Origin: an uncultured bacterium
Lineage (GTDB): Bacteria > Desulfobacterota > Desulfovibrionia > Desulfovibrionales > Desulfovibrionaceae
Direction of reading: 5' to 3'
NCBI GenBank assembly: GCA_905215675.1
Contig: CAJMRA010000036.1
Coordinates: 1-11,737 of the forward strand
Length of the DNA stretch: 11,737 nt
The notes beneath the pieces are model-generated. The model made no database searches, was not told the DNA's origin, and saw only the letters and a program-made list of their open reading frames with translations. Position 1 is the first letter of the stretch. Every line of letters starts with the position of its first letter. Made by a program: the position numbers and the translations under genes. Positions 5,433-11,737 of the stretch are shown in pieces.

Positions 5433-8400
5433 ATGGCGCGTCTCTCGCAAATCAAGGCCTCGGCCGGTTCCGGCAAGACCTATACGCTGACCCGCCTTTT
5501 TTTGCAGCGTCTGGCCGCGTCCTCGCGTCATGCGTCCGGCGGGCTTTCCGCCTGCGCCTGGGAGGGGGCCCGTCAGGACGAGGGGACGGGGTGGGCCGAA
5601 ATCATGGCCATCACCTTCACCAACGCCGCGGCCCGTGAAATGCGGGAGCGCGTCATCGAAACGCTCAAACGTATTGCCCTGGGAGAGCCGGAAAAGGATG
5701 TTCCCCTGTCGCGCGAGGAGGCCCGACGCCGCGTGGACGACATTCTGCGCGATCTGGGGCGTCTCAATATCAGGACCATCGACAGCCTGCTGCATCTGAT
5801 TGTGCGGTCGGCGGCGCTGGAACTGAACCTGCCGCCGGATTTCGAGCCGGTCTTCTCCTCCCGCGAGGCTCTGGCCCCCTATCTTGATCTGCTGTTGCAG
5901 CAGGCCTGGAACGAGGACCCCGCCTATGAGGAACGCCGGAAACTCCTGCGCTCCGTATTTTCGACGCTGATCACGTACAGGGACAAGAAAGGCTTTCTGG
6001 CGGGCGACACCCTGTCGGAAAGTCTGTTCGCCATGCTGGACGACGCCCTGCGCGGCCGTTTTGACGACATCTGTTCCACGCGGGAGACCATTGCCCTTGT
6101 GGAGGAATGCCGGACGCGCATCCTGACGTCGGCGGCCGCGCTGCGGCGGGGCATGTCGCCCGACGTCTATCTGAAAAACGCCGTCAAGGCCATGGAAAAT
6201 CCCCTGCCGCACGGCCGGGAATGCTCGACCTATCTCCGCAAGGAAAGTCTGCTGGATCTGATGACGTCGGCCGCGCGCAAGAAGGGGCCGCTCCCCGACG
6301 CCTCGCTCATGCGGGCCTACGACGAATTGCGGACAGCCCTCGGCGACAAGCGCATTGCCGACGCGGCTGTGGCGCGCGCGCCCTTCATCGATCTGGCCCG
6401 GCCTCTGGCTGCGGCCTATCTGAGCAATATTCAGGAGGAAGGGCTCGTCCCCGCCGTCCTGATCCCCGATATGGCGGCGCGGGTGCTCGACGGCCCCGGC
6501 GGCGTGTCCGCCGGGCTGTGCCGTCTGGGAACGCGCCTGACCCATTTCTTCATCGACGAATTTCAGGATACCAGCCGCGAGCAGTGGCAGGCGCTGCAAC
6601 CGCTGATTGTGGAAGCGCTGTCGCGGGGCGGCTCGCTGACCTGGGTCGGCGATGTGAAACAGGCCATCTACGGATGGCGCGAGGGAGACGCCGCCCTTTT
6701 CGACGAAATTCCCGACGAGCCGCAGCTGCGGGCGCTGGAACCGCAGCCGGAGCGCCGGACCCTGCCTTTCAACTGGCGCAGTCGGCGCGTCATCGTGGAG
6801 CATACCAACGCCCTGTTCGCGCCTCTGGAACAGGAGGAGACGGCGCGCGCAACCATGGCCGCCCTGCTCGGCGGAAGCATTCCCGAGCCTTTTCTTGCCG
6901 ATGCCGCAGCACGGGTGACGCGGGCCTTTGCCGGAGCGGCGCAGCGCGTCCCCGGAGGCGAGGACCGGGAAGGCGGCCTTGTGGAGGTTCGCTGTCAGGA
7001 GGCTCCCGACAAGAAGACCCTCGATGCGCGCGTGCTGGAGGAATCGACGGCGCTCCTGCGGGAACTGGGAACGCGGCGTCCCTGGGCGGATATGCTTGTT
7101 CTCGTGCGCTCCAACAGGGAAGCCGCCCTGCTGGCGCAGGCGCTGACGGAAACCGGTATACCCGTCATGACGGAAAACAGCCTGCTGCTTGCGGCCCATC
7201 CGCTTGTCCGGCAAAGCGCGGCCCTGCTGTCCTTTCTGGCCGCTCCGGCGGACGACGTGGCCTTCTGGACCGTAATTTCCGGCGGGATCGTACAGGATTT
7301 GTCCGCCATGCCCCTTGATCGGCGGGCCCTGCACGACTGGTGCGTCACGCGTGCCCGCGACCTGCCGCTGGCGACGCAGTTTCAGCGGTCGTGGCCCGAT
7401 ATCTGGCAACGGCTGTTTGCGCCCTTCCTGTCGCAGGCCGGACTGATGACGCCCTACGACATCGTGCGGGAATGGTACCGTCTCTGCCGGGTGGAAGAGC
7501 GCTACCCGGACGACGGCGTCTTTATCCGGCGCTTTCTGGAGGTCGTGCACGCGGCGGAAGAATCCGGGGCCGCCTGTCTGCCGCTTTTCCTGCAACACTG
7601 GGAGACGCTCGGCTCGACGGAAAAGATTCCCATGCCGGAAGGGCTGGATGCCGTGCGTATCATGACCATTCACAAATCCAAGGGGCTGGAGGCTCCGGCG
7701 GTGCTTGTTCCCTGGCTGACCAGTTCGGCCCGCGTTTCCAATGCGGTGCGGACCACGGTGGCCGGGCGGCATGTTTCCGTGATCAACAACAAGGAGCTTG
7801 GAGCGCCCTACTATGAGGAACTGATCCGCCAGACCTGCGAAAGCCTGAATCAGATGTACGTGGCCTTTACCCGGGCGCGGGAGGAACTGTACGTCTTCCA
7901 TACGACGACGGCTTCCCTGAAGCGGCCCACCATCTGCAAGGGACTGGACGTTCTCTGGCATACCGCCGGTCTGACGCCGCCCTACCGCCGCGGCGCGGCT
8001 CCGGGCGACGTTCGTCCCGCCGTCGGCGTCGCGCCGCCGGTTTCCCCGGCGACAAGCGCCCGGGACGGCGGCGAACTTCCCCCGGCCGGGGAATGGCGTC
8101 CCATGCAGTGGCTGCCGCAGCTCAAGGTCTTTCGTAATCCTCTGGAGGAACTGCGCTTGCGGCCCAAGGACAGGGGAACGGTCTTTCATGCCTGCCTGGA
8201 GCATCTTGACTGCTCCGGCGATGCGGCGCAGGACGCGGCCCGCGCGGTGGCCCGCGTGCGGACGCTGGCCGCCCCGGCCGCACGGACGGCGCTGGAAGAA
8301 GGTCTGGGGGCGGAACTTGAAGCGTCGGTTCAATGGTGCCTTGAGCAGAGCGATCTGGCCCGCTGGCTGGAACGCGGCATTCCCGAACAGCCGCTGATGA

Positions 8401-8690
8401 GCGCCGACGGCGAGGAACTGCGGGCCGATCTGCTGGTGCGCGAGCCGTGGGGACTGCTGATTGTCGATTACAAGACGGGCGAGGAGCGGCCCGCCCATGA
8501 AGCGCAGATGCGGCGTTATCTTTCCTGTCTGCCGCCGGAGGACGCGCGCTCGGCCCGCGCCCTGCTGATCTATGTGGATCTGCGCCGGTTCCGGGCCGTC
8601 GCGGCGCAGGCGTCCTCCGCGCTGGAGACGGATTTTCGCGTCGCCCTGCAAACCGTCCGGGAACGGGATGGACACGGAGAGCATGCATGA
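5433..8690 (+). CDS. addA: AddA-type helicase-nuclease subunit (UvrD/RecB-like)
   Basis: 1085 residues. Motor and nuclease subunit of an AddAB/RecBCD-like complex that unwinds and resects double-strand breaks for RecA loading. All superfamily 1A helicase motifs are visible. Walker A is ASAGSGKT (9-16), motif Ia TFTNAAAREM (61-70), Ic RTIDSLLH (114-121), II DEFQD (375-379), III GDVKQAIYGWR (406-416), IV FNWRS (446-450), V TIHKSKGLE (745-753) and VI YVAFTRAREELY (809-820). After a Pro/Ala/Gly-rich linker (about 853-889) comes a RecB-family PD-(D/E)xK nuclease with H919, E923, D999, D1012 and K1014 (DYKTG). It is somewhat shorter than Bacillus AddA (about 1230). The start is fixed by the Walker A motif right after it and by the ribosome binding site. 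The stop overlaps the addB start. RecB is the main alternative name, but the partner downstream is AddB-like and no recD is present. Confidence 0.93.
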   Translation: MARLSQIKASAGSGKTYTLTRLFLQRLAASSRHASGGLSACAWEGARQDEGTGWAEIMAITFTNAAAREMRERVIETLKRIALGEPEKDVPLSREEARRRVDDILRDLGRLNIRTIDSLLHLIVRSAALELNLPPDFEPVFSSREALAPYLDLLLQQAWNEDPAYEERRKLLRSVFSTLITYRDKKGFLAGDTLSESLFAMLDDALRGRFDDICSTRETIALVEECRTRILTSAAALRRGMSPDVYLKNAVKAMENPLPHGRECSTYLRKESLLDLMTSAARKKGPLPDASLMRAYDELRTALGDKRIADAAVARAPFIDLARPLAAAYLSNIQEEGLVPAVLIPDMAARVLDGPGGVSAGLCRLGTRLTHFFIDEFQDTSREQWQALQPLIVEALSRGGSLTWVGDVKQAIYGWREGDAALFDEIPDEPQLRALEPQPERRTLPFNWRSRRVIVEHTNALFAPLEQEETARATMAALLGGSIPEPFLADAAARVTRAFAGAAQRVPGGEDREGGLVEVRCQEAPDKKTLDARVLEESTALLRELGTRRPWADMLVLVRSNREAALLAQALTETGIPVMTENSLLLAAHPLVRQSAALLSFLAAPADDVAFWTVISGGIVQDLSAMPLDRRALHDWCVTRARDLPLATQFQRSWPDIWQRLFAPFLSQAGLMTPYDIVREWYRLCRVEERYPDDGVFIRRFLEVVHAAEESGAACLPLFLQHWETLGSTEKIPMPEGLDAVRIMTIHKSKGLEAPAVLVPWLTSSARVSNAVRTTVAGRHVSVINNKELGAPYYEELIRQTCESLNQMYVAFTRAREELYVFHTTTASLKRPTICKGLDVLWHTAGLTPPYRRGAAPGDVRPAVGVAPPVSPATSARDGGELPPAGEWRPMQWLPQLKVFRNPLEELRLRPKDRGTVFHACLEHLDCSGDAAQDAARAVARVRTLAAPAARTALEEGLGAELEASVQWCLEQSDLARWLERGIPEQPLMSADGEELRADLLVREPWGLLIVDYKTGEERPAHEAQMRRYLSCLPPEDARSARALLIYVDLRRFRAVAAQASSALETDFRVALQTVRERDGHGEHA
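8676..8680 (+). promoter_or_regulatory. addB ribosome binding site and ATGA coupling
   Basis: GGAGA lies 6 nt before the addB ATG (8687), within the last codons of addA. The addA TGA (8688-8690) overlaps the ATG as ATGA, a classic termination-reinitiation arrangement that favours a fixed subunit ratio. Confidence 0.8.
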
Positions 8691-11632
8691 GCGGAGGCTT
8701 TTTTCTCTTTCCTTGGCAGCGTCCCTTTCTTCCGGCCCTGAAGGCGTTCATGGATGCGCCGGAACGCCGTCGCCTGCAAACGCTGCTCATTGTGCCGCAG
8801 CGGCGGCCGTGGCGGTACTTGCAGGAACTCTACGCCGCGGAGCCCGGAGGGGGACGCATCCTTCCCAAAATGCTGACCATGACGGAGGTTTTCTCCGCAT
8901 GGCGCGCCGGTCTGCCGCCCATGCCCCTGCGCGGGGCCAATATTCTTGATTGCGTGGCCCTGCTCCATGACTGCGTTCGGGCGCTGTCGTCGGATGACGA
9001 GGGGCTGGAGCGTCTTTTTTCCGCCATGCCGATGGAGCGGTTTTTCCCGTGGGGCGTGCGTCTGGCCGGACTGCTGGAAGAGATGTTCGGCCAGTGTGTG
9101 GACGTGCGGGATCTGCCCTATGCGGAAGACGAGGTCGCTCCCCATGCCGCGGCCCTGCTGGGCGCGCTGGGCCGCATCGGTTCGGCATATCTGGCGGCGC
9201 TGGAAGAACGGCGCTGGACAACGCCCGGTCTTGACGCGCTGCTGGCGGCGCGCCATGCGGCGACGCTGCCGCCCCTGCTCCGCCCCTCCGGGGATCGGGC
9301 CGTCGTCATTGCCGGATTTTTTCAGCTGACGGCCTCGGAAGACGCCGTCCTCCGCTCCCTCTGGGAACAGGGCGCGGACGTGTGCCTGCATACGGACCCG
9401 GCGCTGGCCGCGGCCCCGTCGGGCGAGGGAAAACAGGCCTGTCACTGGGCCTGCCTCGAACATGCCCGCTGGCTGCGGGACTGGCGGGCGACGCCCTGTC
9501 TGATGGACGTTCCCGGCGAAGACGCCGAACCGGAGCGGCATTTCTTTGCGGGCTACGACGCGCATTCGCAGATCGGGAAGGTCTGCCAACGACTGGCGGA
9601 CGGGAACGCCCCGCAGGCATCCACGGCCGTCATCCTCGGCGACGGCGGCCTGCTGATGCCGCTGCTGCACGAGCTGCCGGACAAGAATGTCAATATTTCC
9701 ATGGGCTATCCTTTGGAGCGCACGCCGTTGTATCAGCTGCTGGACAGTCTGCTGCGCCTGCAGGAACGGGAAAACGCGACGGAAGGCGGTCTGTATTACT
9801 GGCGTGCCCTGCAGGCCGTGCTGGCCCATCCCTATCCGGCCCTGCTGCGTCCTTCCGGCGCTGGGGAGGGAACCCCGCTGCGTCCGGCGCTGTTTGCGCT
9901 CGACAGACAGCTCAGACGCGGACAGCGTTTTGTCTCGCCGCAGACGCTGCTTGCCTCCGTTGCCGAAGGGGACGAGGAAACGCAGGCCATGCTCTGCCTG
10001 ATTGTGGAGCGGCTGATTTCCGCCTTTGCCTCCCTCGGGACGACGGCGGAAATGGCCGCCGCCATCGAGGGCGTCTGTTCCTTGCTGCTGGAATACGGAG
10101 AAGACATCTGGGCGCACTATCCTCTGGATGCGGAAGCGCTCTACCGCGTCATGCAGAAGGTCCTGCCTGTCCTGCGGGACAACGCCCTGGCGCATCGTCC
10201 CCTGACAGCCGGACAGCTGCGCGGCATCACCCGCGAGGTTCTGCGGCAGGAACGCATTCCCTTTGAGGCCGATCCGCTGAGCGGCGTCCAGATTCTCGGC
10301 ATGCTGGAAACGCGTCTGCTCCACTTCGAGCGCGTGCACATTCTGGAAGCCACGGATGACAGAATGCCGGGGCAGGCCGCTCAGGACGTCCTGCTGCCGG
10401 ACAGCCTGCGTCCGCTGATCGGTCTGCCGGACACGAGCCGTCGGGAACTGGTCATGGCGCATAATCTTTACCGCCTGTGCGCGTCGGCCCGGCAGGTCTT
10501 CTTTTACTGGCAGGAAGGTTCCATGCGGTCGGCCCTGTTCGACGGCAAGAAATGCCGCAGCCGTTTTGTGGAGCAGGCCGTCTGGCATGAGGAAGTACGG
10601 CGGGGACGGCTGCTCGCTCCGGGTGACGGCCTGCTGGAAACGGCCGCCTGTACGGTGCGCCCCTTTGAACGGGAGCAGCCGCTCCTGCCGAGGACGCCCG
10701 CCCTGAACCGGGCCATGGAAAGCTTTCTGGACGCCGCGCCCCTCTCTCCGACTCATCTTGACGCCTATCTGCGGTGTCCCCTGCGTTTCGTCCGGACGCA
10801 TCTTTGCGGTCTGCGCGCGCTTGACGGGGTGAATGAAGGCGACGATCCCGCGGCCATCGGCAGCCTGCTGCATGAAGTCCTGCAACAGGTTTTCCGCACC
10901 TATGAAAACAGGGTGCTTCCTTCCGATACCGAGGAAAAGGAGACATTGCTCCAACGTCTGAATGCCTGTTTTCAGGAAAAAGTGGCTGAAAAGCGCTTGC
11001 GGCGCACCCTGCCGCCGGACAGCATGGCCATGTTGCTGGCGGCCGTGCCGCTGCGGTTCAAGGCCTTTGTGGACGCCCTGCCTTCCGACTCCCTGCTGCT
11101 CGGCGTGGAGCAGAAAATCGAGGCGTCGCTTGTCCTGCGCAGCGGCGAGCAGCGTTTTTACGGCATCATGGATCGACTGGATCGCCGGGATGGTCTGGTG
11201 CATATCCTCGACTACAAGACAGGCTCCATCGCCTTGCAGGAGACAGCCTTCTGGGAGGACACGGCGCTTCTTGCCCGTATGGCGGCGCTGGAGGACGGCG
11301 ACGACGCGACGGAAGCGGACGAGACGCTTGCCGAGGTGCGCAGCCTCATTCCAAGCGTTCAGCTGCTTTGCTATCTTGCCATGGCGCGGGCGCGCCATAT
11401 GGGCCCCCTCGGCAATGCCGCCTGCGTGGAACTGCGTTCCGACGGCCGGGAATGCGCGCTTCTGAATGCGGAAGCCGCCGCCGCTGCCGATATGGACGTC
11501 ATCATCGATCGTTGCGAGGACGTCATCTCCTTTCTTGTCTGGCATATGCGATACGCCCCTTCCTTTACGGGCTGCGTGGGGGGACATTGCGCGTTTTGTC
11601 CCCTGCATTCCCTGTGCCCTTCTCCGGCCTGA
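8687..11632 (+). CDS. addB: AddB-type subunit with Fe-S PD-(D/E)xK nuclease domain
   Basis: 981 residues. Partner of AddA in the helicase-nuclease that processes DNA ends. The N-terminal two thirds is a degenerate helicase-like scaffold: it opens with FLFPWQRPFLPAL, has no Walker A GxGK(S/T), and retains ILGMLETRLLHFERVHIL...D-R-M-P (about 536-562), the fold position of motif V in AddB/RecC proteins. The C-terminal nuclease has H729-E730 (SLLHEVL), D829 (GIMDRLD), D842 and K844 (ILDYKTG). Four cysteines match the AddB iron-sulphur staple: C697 (LRCPLRF) upstream and C968-x2-C971-x5-C977 at the extreme C-terminus, with an extra C963 close by. The N-terminus resembles the Walker-less AddB of alpha-proteobacteria more than Bacillus AddB, which has a Walker A. 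It is the last gene of the pfk-addA-addB unit and is followed by a likely terminator. Confidence 0.92.
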   Translation: MSGGFFLFPWQRPFLPALKAFMDAPERRRLQTLLIVPQRRPWRYLQELYAAEPGGGRILPKMLTMTEVFSAWRAGLPPMPLRGANILDCVALLHDCVRALSSDDEGLERLFSAMPMERFFPWGVRLAGLLEEMFGQCVDVRDLPYAEDEVAPHAAALLGALGRIGSAYLAALEERRWTTPGLDALLAARHAATLPPLLRPSGDRAVVIAGFFQLTASEDAVLRSLWEQGADVCLHTDPALAAAPSGEGKQACHWACLEHARWLRDWRATPCLMDVPGEDAEPERHFFAGYDAHSQIGKVCQRLADGNAPQASTAVILGDGGLLMPLLHELPDKNVNISMGYPLERTPLYQLLDSLLRLQERENATEGGLYYWRALQAVLAHPYPALLRPSGAGEGTPLRPALFALDRQLRRGQRFVSPQTLLASVAEGDEETQAMLCLIVERLISAFASLGTTAEMAAAIEGVCSLLLEYGEDIWAHYPLDAEALYRVMQKVLPVLRDNALAHRPLTAGQLRGITREVLRQERIPFEADPLSGVQILGMLETRLLHFERVHILEATDDRMPGQAAQDVLLPDSLRPLIGLPDTSRRELVMAHNLYRLCASARQVFFYWQEGSMRSALFDGKKCRSRFVEQAVWHEEVRRGRLLAPGDGLLETAACTVRPFEREQPLLPRTPALNRAMESFLDAAPLSPTHLDAYLRCPLRFVRTHLCGLRALDGVNEGDDPAAIGSLLHEVLQQVFRTYENRVLPSDTEEKETLLQRLNACFQEKVAEKRLRRTLPPDSMAMLLAAVPLRFKAFVDALPSDSLLLGVEQKIEASLVLRSGEQRFYGIMDRLDRRDGLVHILDYKTGSIALQETAFWEDTALLARMAALEDGDDATEADETLAEVRSLIPSVQLLCYLAMARARHMGPLGNAACVELRSDGRECALLNAEAAAAADMDVIIDRCEDVISFLVWHMRYAPSFTGCVGGHCAFCPLHSLCPSPA

Positions 11633-11637
11633 GTCTG

Positions 11638-11666
11638 GCGGGGAATCCCGCGTCTCGCGCTTTTTT
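11638..11666 (+). terminator. Likely intrinsic terminator after addB
   Basis: Starting 6 nt after the addB stop, GC-rich inverted repeats (GCGGG/CCCGC, 11638-11651; alternatively CGCG-TCT-CGCG, 11649-11659) are followed by six Ts at 11661-11666. The stems are short (4-5 bp) and mutually exclusive, but the sharp GC-to-T transition fits rho-independent termination of the pfk-addAB transcript. Confidence 0.6.
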
Positions 11667-11696
11667 CATTTAGAGCATTTTAAGGGTTGAGATTCA

Positions 11697-11714
11697 GGGG
11701 GAGGGGAACCCCCT
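11697..11714 (+). repeat. Copy 2 of the 18-bp G/C-tract element, downstream of addB
   Basis: GGGGGAGGGGAACCCCCT, identical to the minus-strand reading of 57-74. It lies 65-82 nt past the addB stop and beyond the T-run, preceded by an AT-rich stretch. It may be a second, back-up termination or mRNA-end element, or one of a dispersed intergenic family. After it the window holds only 23 more bases, with nothing recognisable. Confidence 0.65.
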
Positions 11715-11737
11715 CATCTCTGCTGTCGATGCCCGTA

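Noticed and set aside
4115..5476. 453-codon minus-strand open frame opposite pfk
   Set aside because: Antisense to a fully conserved phosphofructokinase, with no family motif and a His/Arg/Gln-rich composition typical of antisense reading.
5154..8684. 1176-codon minus-strand open frame opposite addA
   Set aside because: Length alone is striking, but it mirrors addA, whose motifs are all intact, and its product is Arg/Gln/Gly-rich without domains.
9863..9876. GGGGAGGGAACCCC inside addB as a third copy of the 18-bp element
   Set aside because: It lacks one internal G and the flanking bases, and reads in frame as ordinary Gly-Glu-Gly-Thr-Pro codons of addB, so chance is sufficient.
8570..11608. 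1012-codon minus-strand open frame opposite addB
   Set aside because: Same reason: an antisense shadow of a conserved gene, with no Shine-Dalgarno or protein family signal.
57..11714. The two 18-bp elements as terminal inverted repeats of an 11.6-kb mobile element
   Set aside because: They are inverted relative to each other, but everything between is housekeeping genes with no transposase, integrase or target duplication. The 3'-end position of both copies explains the arrangement better.

Overview
The window is compact, GC-rich bacterial chromosome with almost no non-coding space. It carries six complete protein genes and no RNA genes, insertion sequences, prophage genes or CRISPR arrays that I could see. 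The protein sequences (a cysteine-rich PSP1/RicT protein beside a Thermus-like MetRS, a plant-like long phosphofructokinase, a RecB-like AddA and an AddB without Walker A) and the base composition suggest a delta-proteobacterial (Desulfobacterota) genome, most likely the Desulfovibrio/Bilophila group. That placement is inference from family resemblance; no marker gene here fixes it.

Layout. Positions 1-100 are the 3' flank of metG and hold stacked hairpins. The minus-strand block (101-3201) is ricT followed by metG: a PSP1-domain protein and methionyl-tRNA synthetase. Positions 3202-3480 form a divergent intergenic region with a good minus-strand -35 box, a structured ricT leader, and a weaker plus-strand promoter and ribosome binding site. 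The plus-strand block (3481-11632) runs HD-domain protein, 6-phosphofructokinase, addA, addB. The pfk-addA gap is 4 nt and addA-addB overlap by 4 nt (ATGA), so these three are almost certainly co-transcribed and translationally coupled. Positions 11633-11737 hold a likely terminator and an 18-bp element that also occurs downstream of metG.

Function. ricT-metG is a translation/RNA-metabolism pair that echoes the Bacillus neighbourhood containing yaaT (ricT) and metS. addA and addB encode a two-subunit helicase-nuclease for processing double-strand breaks. Both subunits keep an intact PD-(D/E)xK nuclease site, AddA alone keeps the ATPase motor, and AddB has the four cysteines of the AddB iron-sulphur cluster. 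The glycolytic kinase leading that operon has no obvious mechanistic link to recombination.

The window is mostly ordinary housekeeping DNA and I do not see a new defence or mobile system. The points most worth a second look are the shared 18-bp element after metG and addB, an imperfect duplication around the ricT stop, the structured ricT leader, and the coupling of pfk to addAB.
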